From Adiantum capillus-veneris (taxonomy: Eukaryota > Streptophyta > Polypodiopsida > Polypodiales > Pteridaceae): a stretch of DNA of 64,000 bases. The DNA lies in assembly GCA_014529385.2 (NCBI GenBank), contig CM043965.1, forward strand, positions 60,434,433-60,498,432, in the 5' to 3' direction. Below, one piece after another: positions 1 through 10,512 of this stretch. How positions within the stretch are numbered: the first letter of the stretch is position 1; each line of letters begins with the position of its first letter. The position numbers and the translations under genes are program-made. Below the pieces are notes generated by a model. That model was not told the origin of the DNA. It was given only the letters and a program-made list of their open reading frames with translations, and searched no databases.

Positions 1-573
1 CGGCAGGGTCAATGCCTATATTGTGGGTACGAGAAATCTACACATCCACGTCTACAGGACAATGCATGTAGTGGACAAAACCTCTTTGCCTCTTCTTTAG
101 TTGTAGCAATTTACAACATCTTAACATCTCTTCACAAAAGATTCTTGTTTGAGGGATTACTATGTACATTACATGTTGGCCTCTAATCTGAATATCATGC
201 CGTTGAAAGATTTTCAACTTAAGGTTGCATCCGTAGAGAGGAAGAGAGGAATCATTGTTGGCCTAACTCTAAATTTTTACCGTAATCCCAAAGGTAGACT
301 TTAATATAAAAACTAATCCAAAATCTAATCTTAAATCTAACTTAATTGAACATATGGTGATTTTGAGCTAATTGAACATGTAAGGTTTCTAGTTTCTGAA
401 ACCTTAGAAATTGTATAAAGCCTGATCAAATTAACTTGGTTGTTAAGAAAACACTATAGAATGATCCAACTATGGCAAATATTGGTATTCTTAAAACCCT
501 AAACTGATCTTACCCTACAAGCGCTGCATTAAAAAAAAGCATTACCAAGAAGATTCCCCCCTAAAACCATTCG
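1..573. other. AT-rich noncoding stretch, no gene seen
   Basis: No ORF or recognisable domain. Around 300-345 there is a short run of TCTAA/TTAAATC words resembling the degenerate telomere-like array at 5045-5440. Probably decayed repeat. Confidence 0.4.
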
Positions 574-589
574 TCATTTGTGCTTCTGC

Positions 590-900
590 AGCTCGCGTTC
601 GCCATCTATGTCCTCTCCTTTTTTCATTTGTGTCTCAGCTGGCCTTCGCCAGTCTGTACCCTCGCCTATAGCACCGCCCACCTTCCCTATCCCCCCCCCA
701 TCTCCTTTGGCTGAGCGGCATCCTCCCCTGCGCCTTGCCCACCTTCTCCATCTTCGTGTCTCTATGCGAAGACCTCTGCTTTGCCCATTTTCGTTGGTTT
801 GTGCAACCTCCTCCCCTGCACCTCGTCCACCTTCTACGTCTCTGCACAAAGATGGTATTTGCCTGATTCCTACAGAAGGGGTTGCCCCCCCCCGCCCCCC
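590..900. repeat. Pyrimidine-rich imperfect direct repeats
   Basis: A CT-rich block in which a ~55-base stretch (CCTCCCCTGC...CCACCTTCT...GTCTCT) occurs twice about 75 bases apart, at roughly 721-775 and 808-850, followed by poly-C runs near 886-904. ORFs on both strands across this block are low-complexity (proline/serine-rich one way, arginine/glycine-rich the other) and match no family I know, so I do not call a gene. Confidence 0.45.
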
Positions 901-1360
901 CCCCCACACACAGATTCGAGTTCGCCTTCTCCTAATTTACTCTCTTAAGCGGAGGCGCACGCCATCTCATTTTATTCTCCTCTTAGTTTCTTTTAAGAAA
1001 ATTGTATCACCTACTAGGGTTGGAATTTTTTAGAACCGAATTCCGATAAAATCTGAAAAAGTTACAGGCTCTGAAAAGTTACACTATGAATTTAATTAGT
1101 TAAGTAAAATTGAATGGTTTCAATAATTATTACTGCTAAAGACTTTTTATCATAAGGTTCTAGAAATTGCAGATATTTCCAAGTTTAATCATTAAAAGTC
1201 AAGAAAAATAGCAAAAATGGATTCTGGAAGTTGGGGGGGCTTTGTGGGACACTAATGAACTTGCCCAGGTTGAAATTAGCAGCAGGGGGCGCTGGTGGAG
1301 CTGTAGGGCTGCCTTGGGATGCAAGTTATTGCCATTTCCAGCCTATGAGTGCCCAGAAAC

Positions 1361-1370
1361 CTATAAATAA
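1361..1370 (+). promoter_or_regulatory. TATA-like box, possible LTR promoter
   Basis: CTATAAATAA is followed by GACCCC and a pyrimidine-rich stretch, the layout usual for the U3/R border of plant LTRs. No LTR edges or partner LTR were found, so the parent element is unknown. Confidence 0.3.
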
Positions 1371-1739
1371 GACCCCTTGCTTCACATTTTGAATAGACTC
1401 GGAGCCTTGGCAAATTCTCTCTCATCTAGAGGGATCTCCACTCATAAATCACTAGAGAGCACAACTCTAGTTGGTTAATCGATGGTAATTAGCACTAACC
1501 CTTTTTAATTAGCAAAACTATGTTAATCTATTTACATTTTCTTAATTAATTGAAGATTAAACCTATTTATACTCTAAAATTCTCTCCTAATTCTAAATTC
1601 TCTGTTGACTATTGAGATTAAGCTTAGGAATACTAATCTAATTAATTATTATATTATATTAGGGATGAAATTACTTATTTTAACCATAAATTAATGATAA
1701 TTATACTAATTATACTTAGATTAAGATGAGATAATTATC

Positions 1740-2930
1740 AAAGCTGTGTTAGACTGTCAATATGCTAGGAAAATTATCTTTTAATTTTTTGAATAATTTT
1801 TGTAATTATTTAAGCAGAATTACACTATTTTTAAGAGGAAAGTAAGGGGGAAGATGATCAAATTAACCCAAAAAGTCTTAAGATAATTATAAAAAATAAA
1901 ACACATCTTAAGAAAATCGTGATAATTATCTCAAACTTAGATAATTAGTTTAACTAATTATCTTAGCAAAAAATCACTATTTTTAAGGGAAAATAAAAAG
2001 GGAGAAATAGACTAATCCAAAAATCTTTGAGGTAATTATCAAAGGTAAAACACATCTTAAAAAACCCACGACAATTATCTTAACCTCAGATAATTAGTGT
2101 AACTAATTATCTTAGCAGAAAAACATTGTTTTTAAGGGAAAATAAAAGGGGAGAAATAACAAACTAATCCAATTTTTTGAGATAATTATCAGAGGTAAAA
2201 TACATATTAAAAAACTTGTGATAATTATCTTAATCTCAAATAATTAGTTTCACTAATTATCTCAACAGAAAATTACTGTTTTTAAGGGAAACTAAAAGGG
2301 GGAAAATAAAAAACTAATCCAAATAGCTTTGAGATAATTATCAAAGGTAAACCACATCTTCAAAAACCCATGATAATTATCTTAACCTCAAATAATTAGT
2401 TTAACTAGTTTAACTAATTATCTGAGTAGAAAAACACTGTTTTTAAGAGAAAATAAAAGAGGGGAAATAGCAAACTAATCCAAAAACCTTTGAGATAATT
2501 TTCAGACATAAAAAATATCTTTAAAAACGTGTGATGGTTAGCTTAACTACAGATAATTAGTTTAGCCAATTATCTCAGTAGAAAAACACTATTTTTAAAG
2601 AAATTAATGGGGAAAAATAGCAAATTAAATAAAAAATCTTTGAGATAATTATAAAAGGTAAATCACATCTTAAGAAACTCATGATAATTATCTTAATTAC
2701 AGGTAATTAGTTTAGCTAATTATCTCAGTAGAAAAACACTGTTTTAAAGAAAAAAATAATGGGAAAAATAGCAAATCACACTAAAAAGCTTTGAGATAAT
2801 TTTTCAGAGATAAATTATATTTTAACAAACGCGTGATAATTATCTTAACCACAGATAGTTAGTTTAGCTAATTATCTTAGTAGAAAAATGTTACTTTTGA
2901 GGGTAAATTAAAAGGAAAAAATTAGTAAAT
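1740..2930. repeat. AT-rich tandem array, ~151-bp unit, 7-8 copies
   Basis: The anchor word (A/T)GATAATTATC recurs with ends at about 1891, 2040, 2191, 2342, 2503, 2653 and 2805, giving spacings of 149-152 bases and one of 161. The long spacing contains a 10-base internal duplication (TTTAACTAG-type). Each unit carries two or three copies of the palindrome GATAATTATC or near variants, then a GTTTTTAAGGGAAAATAAAAGG-like purine stretch. Copies have diverged by scattered substitutions. No coding potential. Confidence 0.85.
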
Positions 2931-5044
2931 CATTGATATGATTACATACTAAAGGAGAAAATTAGTAAATCATGTGATATGATTACATGATATTTATTTG
3001 AGCTATATTACATAATAAAAAGACCATGATAATTATGTCAAGGTTAGAAAAGTAGTATAGATATTTATCTAAGTCAAATTATACAAATTTCAGTTCAAAA
3101 TGAAAGATGGAAATTAAAAAATTAAGTTGGATTTTTTTTTTTTACCAAAGGTAAAAAATATCCTTATCTCCTTTTGATAATTATACCATAGTTATTTAGT
3201 GATTCTAGGAAATTATAACTGACCAAAAGTCCTATTTTAAGCAAAAGATTAATTACAATAAATAGACTTTGCAGTCAAAAGTTTTTAGGAAAATTATAGT
3301 AAGTGTAAACCTATGATATAAAGTTGAGAAAATGAGAAAATAAATAGAATAAATATTAAGTTTAAAATAAGCAGATTCCAAGCTTAAAATTTGATGAAAA
3401 AATTAGAAAAAAGATATACAAAATTATAAGAAAATTAGGATAGCTTAGGAAACACTTAGGGAAGCTGTGGAAAAAGTTATCATGCATATATAAGAAAATA
3501 ACAAATTACTAGGTCAAGAATTTACCAATTAAGACTATAAATTTAAATTAGATTTGGGTAAAATTGGATACAAAGGTTAAGTTTAGCTTTCGGATAATTT
3601 ACCTAATGATTAGACATCCTTTTTATAAGGAATAAGAAGTTATGGCACCTTAAAGGACCCTAGCCAACCCTACATCTGATGATGAGGACAGAGCTATAAA
3701 AAGAATAAGAGCGTCACACGACGATGAAGTTGGGCCTAGTAGTAGGCCTACGAAGGAGAGTCTTCACATGCCAGCGTAGCAGCAGATAGCTGATCAGTCC
3801 CAGGTGGGTTTCCCATTATTCAATTAAGTCTTTAAATAGTTTAAGTTCTTTTATAAGTTAGCATTGCATACGTAAGGAGTGAGTAAGAATCAGAAAAGGA
3901 ATAATTGACAAAAAACGGAAGGTAACTTCCAATATGCAATTGTTTATAATGTAGGAAAGAATTGTTTGGGTAAAACTGATTGACTTAGGAAAGATATGAT
4001 TGATCATCCTTAAGATAGCTTGTCTCAAGACACCTCCAACTCCTTGGTATAACTTGATGATAATGATGGCTTTCCAGCCACGGATAAGTCTGTTACCCCC
4101 ATGAACGATGAGTTTCTACTCCGTGTCATGTCTTGATGTTTCTACATAAGTTAGGATACTGTTTTTTATCCTAGGGGAGCCGCCCGATTGTATGGGCACC
4201 CGGAACCTTGGGTGAGGGTTTATCCACTCCGGATTGTGAATAAAGAATGGGTGCCGTTTTTTCACCCTTAGGTGGTCTTGAGACAAGAAGAGTACCGGTC
4301 ATGGTTATTATGGACAATGTTTTGATTGACAGTACTCTGTCTTAAGTTTAAAGATGTCTATTTTCTAAAAGAATGCTTTCAATGTTGTCTTTAATAAATG
4401 ACTGAAGGAATTACTGTGATGAAAGTCAAAAGAAACTATTATTTTAAGTGTTAAAACAATGTGATAGTAATTAGAAAACAAAAGAATCATGTGTGAGTGC
4501 GGGGTGGTAAGTGGGGATTGACTAAGGTTGTCAATCATGGACGGGTGGACCTGATTAGTCAGGTAACTATCCATATGGCCCTACGCACTAAAACGTTTAG
4601 AAAACTTCTTCACTTGGAAGAGGAGTCCACCAGCGGCAGTGCCCTCACATCTGTTAGGGGGAAAAAAACGTTGGTTGAGGATACCTTAGCCCAATTTGTG
4701 GCAGTTATAGGGACGAAATATTTTTTTTGGACTTTTAATATGTTGTCCCATTTCCGCCGCGGGATAGGACTAGGTCTTCTTATAAGGCTATAGACCCAAG
4801 ACATTGAAAATGGTAAAGGTCTATTCCTTGGATTTTTCTTGCTTACAGACTCTGATTTTTATCAGACCTAGAGACCTGTCAAGGATCCCATCCCGATCTT
4901 GGTATTGGCGGGTTGGGGATCTCATAGAACATGGTTAGTGGGTGAGTTAATAGGTGTCAGATTTTGATGGAAATATAGATATTGTTGTGTACCTAGTGTC
5001 TACTCTTTGGGCAAAGCCTTGAGTTAGATGGAACTCCCCCTTCA
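2931..5044. other. Unassigned intergenic or decayed repeat sequence
   Basis: AT-rich to about 3600, more balanced afterwards. There are short ORFs near 4365-4800 on both strands, none with a recognisable domain. The 4140-4260 stretch (GGGGAGCCGCCCGATTG and following) has a higher GC content than its surroundings and looks like part of an old element, but I cannot name it. Confidence 0.35.
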
Positions 5045-5440
5045 TTGACATGCGCTAAAATCTAACCTAAATCTAAATCTAATCTAATCTTAAGTCTAAG
5101 CTAGCTAATTTTAAATCTTGTCCTAATCTTAAATCTAACATAAACCTAAATTTAATCTAATCTTAAACTCAACATAAACCTAAATCTAATCTAATCTTAA
5201 ATCTAACCTAAACCTAAATGTAGTCTAACTTAATGTTAAATCTAACGTAAATGTAATCTAACATAATCTTAAGTCTAATTTAAATTTTAATCTAATCTTA
5301 AGTCTAACCTAATTTTACATTTAGCATAACTTTTAAATATAAGCTAAATGTAATCTAACTTAATGTTAGATCTTAATCTAACCTAATCTTAAATGTAATT
5401 TAAAAATTAACCTAACCCTAAATCTTAATATAACATTTCA
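5045..5440. repeat. Degenerate telomere-like minisatellite
   Basis: About 400 bases made almost entirely of CTAAATCTAACC/TCTTAAATC heptamer-like words. These are variants of the plant telomere complement CCCTAAA; at least one exact CCCTAAA occurs near 5416. The orientation is constant, so this looks like a decayed interstitial telomere-type array rather than random AT-rich DNA. Confidence 0.55.
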
Positions 5441-5455
5441 TTTCATATTTTCTCT

Positions 5456-5458
5456 CCT

Positions 5459-5495
<37 letters not shown>

Positions 5496-5597
5496 TTTTC
5501 TCCCCTTACCTCTCTCTTTTCGCCTTATCCCCCTCTTTCTCTCTTTGTTTATTTTTTCTCTCTGTCTCTCCCTCTTTCTCTTTCTCTTTGTTTTCTT

Positions 5598-5661
<64 letters not shown>

Positions 5662-5791
5662 TGTGTGTGTATGCATGTGTGTATAATTTTTTGTACATTC
5701 AATTTGTGTGTATGTGTTTTTTGTTTATGCATGTGTGTATAAATTTTTGTACATTCAATGTGTGTGTATGTTTTTTCTATGTATGCATGTG

Positions 5792-5847
<56 letters not shown>

Positions 5848-5975
5848 GACACAATGTGTGTGTGTGTGAGAGAGAGATTGAGAGGGAGAGAGAGAAAGAG
5901 GGGAAGGGAACATGAGAGGGAGGAGAGGGAAGGAGCATAACTGGCTCTCCTTCCTCTCCTTGTGTGTGTGTGTTG

Positions 5976-6035
<60 letters not shown>
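5456..6035. repeat. Microsatellite cluster: CT, GT, poly-G and GA
   Basis: (CT)n at about 5461-5491, 5601-5657 and 5796-5844. GT/TATGCATGTGTGTATA units repeat with a ~68-base period at 5658-5795. (GT)n and (GA)n follow at 5850-5900, then a run of about 29 G at 5979-6008, then (GA)n to about 6035. ORFs on either strand are pure Leu-Ser or Arg-Glu repeats and are artefacts. Confidence 0.9.
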
Positions 6036-6037
<2 letters not shown>

Positions 6038-6049
6038 GCATGGGTATAC

Positions 6050-6227
6050 CTGTTTTGCTAGAGTGTCGAAACTCAGATTTGAGTTTATGGAGCTCTCAAT
6101 TTATTTTTTTCCCATGTCGGTGTCGCTATGCTCGTCACTATGCAACAAATAGTATAGCGACGTCGTTGATGTTCACATTTGAGCGTCGCACTGCTAGCGT
6201 CGCTAATATGAAGAACCTGTTGTAGTG
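6050..6227 (-). mobile_element. Terminal fragment of a CACTA (En/Spm-type) transposon
   Basis: The right edge reads TGTTGTAGTG on the plus strand, so on the minus strand the element begins CACTACAACA, the hallmark CACTA terminus. The adjacent ~130 bases hold several copies of a GCGACG/CGTCGC motif (about 6119-6206), matching the subterminal repeats that bind the transposase in this superfamily. I did not find the opposite CACTA terminus upstream in the window, so the other end is lost or lies to the left. The flanking TAA at 6228-6230 could be the 3-bp target duplication. Confidence 0.6.
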
Positions 6228-7414
6228 TAAAACATCCACTCACAATTGTGAGTTTTGCAAAAAAAGAAAAGGGATTTCGTGGTCTTAATTATCTTGCTTA
6301 AAGAATAGCACTACTAATAGTCATTCAATTGTTGTTAACTTCATCTAGAAGCCTACTAATATTTTGTTTATAACCTCCTTTTGGATCACTTTTAGATCAT
6401 GTACCTAAATGGAAAAGGGTTTTCCCATATTTGGATTTTGCATAAATATAACGTGCTAAACTTGGCTACCTCTGATGTTGGTAATGACATCTTCTGGTTT
6501 AGACCATTCCCCATCTTGGACAACCTATATCTTTATGGTTTAGCTATTGCAAAATGATTTGTTATCTATACTGTGGACATTTTGTTAGTTACTTGATGAG
6601 ATTCTTTATATAGAAACTTTGAATCAATTTCCTTAAACCCTCTTGTAAGGGGCTCTAGTAAGATGGCATGCTTTGGAATACTAAAATTATTGCTGAAAAA
6701 TAGGGAAAATGCTATTGAAAGTTTTGCAATTGTAATAGTATCTTCTTTGAATGTTTTCCATTGAAATGAAAAGACATTTTGATCGTCATATAAGCATGGA
6801 TGAAACCTCTCAATGAATTTCAAACCTATGTCAATGTATACATTTTTTGGAATGCTTCATAGTATGGTTTTTGTGTGACTATTCATAGATATAGACTTTT
6901 TAGCCTATGGCAGACTGATTTGTTTGGGGAATGGGTAGGTTTGTCATGTTGGCTCAGATTCATGGATGCCAAGTCAAAGTCATTGATATATTTTGGTTGA
7001 AGTTACACATAGTGAAATAGAATATCTACCATCCCCTACCCTCATTCTTGAGATCACAAAGTGGTAATCAAAGGGTTTGCTACGAAAAATTTTAAAAAAA
7101 AAGAATGATTTTCTTTCACTCTTTACAAATTTCTCTAAAAGCTTCTCTGGGGACTATGACATGTTACCTAGTTTTCCTAAATAGATTTTTGGCAATGACA
7201 GAGTGGAAGATGGTTGGATATCCCTATTTGTAGCATTACAAAAGGAAGACATGGGCTAAGGCATGCTTATTTAACACTAATTGCACTTGAAAAATGGGTT
7301 GTCTAGAGGTTGGAGTGCTCAGTGATCTCATTTGTCATAAACTTATTGCTATATTTGCAACATCTAGAAAGTACCTAACGGATGGGGAAATTTTTGAGAG
7401 AATGAATTAGAACA
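6228..7414. other. Unassigned sequence between CACTA end and copia LTR
   Basis: AT-rich, with short broken ORFs only. Translations contain ordinary-looking stretches but no motif I can place. Probably decayed retroelement sequence that served as the insertion target of the copia element. Confidence 0.3.
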
Positions 7415-7765
7415 TGTTGAGATGTTAAGCTCAACATATACGACTCCTAGATGACTACTATTGATAGTCATCATCATTGGCATGTCTTGATGGATACACA
7501 TATCTTCTCCAGTGATACTATAACTTTACTACACTAAGTTGGTCTGCCTAGCGGAGTGATGGCACACTTATCTATTCACCTGACTCACTAGCGGTTTACA
7601 TAGACCGTTGTACTAGTTTCCCTTTTATGTTGTATTTTTCCTTGTGTTTTGTAGACCTCTTATCTTGACTTAGTGAAGAAGAAGAAGTATAGCTTTTTTG
7701 CCTCCATCTTTGAGTGTGTGTGTGCTTGCAAGATCTCAAGCTCTCTCCTTGTCTATCTCTTGACA
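7415..7765 (+). repeat. Ty1/copia 5' LTR
   Basis: 351 bases, starting TGTTGAGA and ending TCTTGACA, an imperfect inverted terminal pair with the expected TG...CA ends. The right edge is fixed by the primer binding site that follows at once. The left edge is inferred from the TG terminus; no second LTR is left in the window to confirm it. Confidence 0.65.
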
Positions 7766-7778
7766 TGGTATCAGAGCC
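7766..7778 (+). promoter_or_regulatory. Primer binding site, initiator Met tRNA type
   Basis: TGGTATCAGAGCC directly after the LTR is the classic plant iMet-tRNA primer site used by Ty1/copia elements. Confidence 0.85.
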
Positions 7779-8138
7779 TGGTTGTGTCTGAGGAGCTTGG
7801 AACAACAAGTAGAAGCAACCCAAGAAGAAGCTTTGGTAGTCCCATGAGCCATCATCCAACAATCTTCGAGATTAAGGTGGTTCTTTTTGGAGATTGTGCG
7901 TCTCAAGATTCTATTTTGACCTCGATTTTGGAGTTAGAGTGCATTCACATGCATAAATGCTAAGGTTTGGGATTCTGCATGTCTGCATATTGGTGATGCA
8001 GAAAGCTTCAATTTGGATGCAGTGTGCACAAATACTATTTAATACACTCTAACAGGTGTATGTTTGTAGATTGTGGTTACAGGTGGTAATTGACTATCTT
8101 TAGTAGGCTACTCAAAAACTTAGTGAAGGGTTGGAAAC

Positions 8139-9383
8139 ATGTCGTCCAACAATGATGGGCTTAACCAGATTTTTAGAGAGAAGTTGGACAAAAACAACTT
8201 CCATGCTTGGAAGTTCAAAATGACCAATTTCCTTATGGGCAAAGTTCATTGGAGCTACATTGATGGAACCATGAGACAACACCATCACTACCAGAGGAAT
8301 GTGCGAGTGTTGCACAAATAAATATGTTTAAAGATTGGAATCAGGGATCTTGGAAGGTCATGTACTAGCTTTTTGTAAGTGCACAAGAAACTATGATTGG
8401 GCATATACAAGATACGCATACTCCTAAGGAGGCTTGAGACACTTTACTGTCATTGGATGTGACCAACACAAAGAAAAGAAAGTTATAGCTGAAGACTAAG
8501 TTGAATACTGTGTAGAAGAAAATCATTTCCATCAATGACTATTTGCTGAAGATAAAGAACATATGTGAGTCACTTGTATTGATTAGTGTTACATCCAATG
8601 CTGATGACAAAGTAGAAGTTTATAAGGTTTGGGTCGAGAATACAAACAATTCAAAATTGACATCCATCTTCAAAAGAACACTCCCTCATTCTCATATCTT
8701 GTGTCCTTATTGTTTGTGGAAGAGAAGGACCTTAAGGAAGACTCCTCTACATGGGGTGGAAAAAATTTTGAATAGGTCCTTTTGAATAATAGGGGAAGAG
8801 AAAGAGGATGTGGTATAGGTCATGGGACGAGGCCAAGGAAGAGGTAACCACGAAGCACAACCAGAGAATAACAATCAAGGTCAGAACACAGGTAATTGAG
8901 GAAACTCTCAAGGCAGGGAGAGTCCAAGAGGTTATGGAAATGTGTAGCAAAATAATGCAACACAAAAATGCAATGTGTTGGGGTTGTGGAAGACATGATC
9001 ATTTTGAACATGACTATCTAAACATGAGGCAACAAAACAACTATGCAACTACTAGTAGGAATGTGGATGAGCTTGAGAGGCTATTTGTGGTGTATCACTT
9101 GTTGAATACTATGTCTGTAAATGTGGAAAAATCTAGTGATAATGTCTGGTATGTGGATTCCGGTGCATCAAATCACATGACCAGTCATGGTGAATGGTTC
9201 AAGAAAATCCAAACTTCACAAAGTTCTAGCTATGTAGAAACTTGGGATGATACTGCACATCCCATTATGCATACAAGAAATGTGCCGCTGCCTATGGATG
9301 GTAAAGTGAAGTATCTGGCTGATGTACTACATGTACCCAACATTACAAAGAGCCTGGTTTTTGTTGGGAAAATGGTTGAGTAG
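8139..9383 (+). pseudogene. Copia gag and protease remnant
   Basis: The first reading block opens MSSNNDGLNQIF and continues with a copia Gag start (KLDKNNFHAWKFKM, then FLMGKVHW). Frame breaks follow. A second block near 8543-8640 resembles the Gag helical region. At about 8979-9020 there is a zinc knuckle C-x2-C...H whose last Cys is replaced by Tyr. At about 9145-9180 the protease active site WYVDSGASNHMT is intact. Gag packages the RNA and the aspartic protease would cut the polyprotein, but several stops prevent one product. Confidence 0.75.
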
Positions 9384-9503
9384 GGTTTGCATGTCAGATT
9401 TAACTTTGATAGTTTCTTTGTCAAAGAGCATAAGAAGAATGGAAGGCTAGTTCTGCACAAAAAGAAAGTGTGCAGAATCATTAGGAAGAGGATAGGGTGT
9501 AGA

Positions 9504-9898
9504 AGGGCCTCTTTATTTGCCTGAAGGTGATTGACACTTTGATGGATAGATGTATGCCATGTGTGCAAGAATGGTGGGTGTGTAAGAGTGGTCAAAGGAT
9601 GCACTTTTCCCCCCAAAAAGGAGGTGGAAAATTTTATGATTTTTTGCCTTTCATAACTCCCACATATGATCTCCAATTTGAGTGGAGATTAGAGATCTTC
9701 AATCTATGCGTCGAGCTCTTTCCATAGATATGCTACATGATATGGTTTTACCCGCTAGATTTTTAATTCCATTTTGGGGAGAGAATTTGAATTCAAATAA
9801 TATAGCCATTTTGCATGTTTGAATTCAAAAGTTGTCCTTTGATGACTTTCTTAATACTAAAGGTTTGACTTCATTAAACTACCAAATAAAGAGGCCCT
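9504..9898. mobile_element. Small inverted-repeat (MITE-like) element inside copia
   Basis: AGGGCCTCTTTATTTG at 9504-9519 is exactly inverted at 9883-9898, enclosing 363 bases with no coding potential. It interrupts copia sequence between the protease and the integrase pre-domain: copia-type sequence resumes at about 9905. I see no clear target duplication (flanks GTGTAGA and CTTAGAC share only TAGA), so the superfamily is open; hAT-like or Harbinger-like are both possible. Confidence 0.55.
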
Positions 9899-9904
9899 CT
9901 TAGA

Positions 9905-10512
9905 CCCCAATATCTTCCTGATGTGTTTACTTTGGATGTAAATGTGCGCAAGATGAATCTGTCATGTTTGCACGAGGTGTAGGTGATGCTCCAGATATTG
10001 AGATTTGGCACAAACTCATGTAAATTTGCAGAGGCTGAAAATGATGCAAACTAAAGAGATGGTTAAAGGTCTACCAGCATTTGAAGTTGTTTAAATGCAG
10101 AAAGTTTGTGAAGCTTGGCAATTTGGAAAGCAAGCAAAGGAATCATTTCCTCAAGATAAGCATGTAAGCAAGAATGCATTGGATTTAGTGCATACAGATG
10201 TATGGGGTCCGGCAAAGACTGCATCTATGGGTGGATGTAGATACTATGTGAGTTTTATTCATTACCATATGGGGAAGGTATGGGTCTATTTCATGAAGCA
10301 AAAAAGTGAATTGTTTTTATACTTTCAAAATTTCAAAGTTATGGTTGAAAAATAGACTGGGAAACATGTAAAATGCCTCAGATAAGATAGAGGGAGAGTA
10401 TACTTCTCCAGTGAATTCAATGGTTTTTTGAAAAATCATGAAATTAAAGGAATTTTTTATGTAGGTATACTTTGTAGAAAAATGGTGTTGCTCAGTGAAA
10501 CAACAGAAACAT
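9905..10512 (+). pseudogene. Copia integrase, 5' part up to the nested insertion
   Basis: The pre-integrase motif is readable (DIEIWHKLM, MVKGLPAFEVV). The zinc-finger remainder reads VCEAWQFGKQ, with the second Cys of CxxC changed to Trp. The catalytic core begins LDLVHTDVWGP with the first Asp intact. The second catalytic motif (DRG...YFSSEF) is preceded by a stop. The block then reads KNGVAQ, a TGA, and NNRN, i.e. the conserved VA(E/Q)RxNR motif with Arg replaced by a stop. It ends at the chromovirus target site. Confidence 0.8.
10508..10512 (+). repeat. Target site duplication AACAT, left copy
   Basis: AACAT lies directly before the TG of the chromovirus 5' LTR and is repeated directly after its 3' LTR at 19415-19419. 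Confidence 0.9.

Noticed and set aside
574-1033. Overlapping ORFs on both strands in the pyrimidine-rich block
   Set aside because: Translations are low-complexity by composition and follow the internal direct repeats; no domain, no codon pattern, no promoter or splice context.
4365-4804. Short overlapping ORFs near 4.4-4.8 kb
   Set aside because: No recognisable domain and present on both strands; likely chance.
5418-5940. ORFs of Leu-Ser or Arg-Glu repeats
   Set aside because: Pure translation of CT/GA microsatellites.
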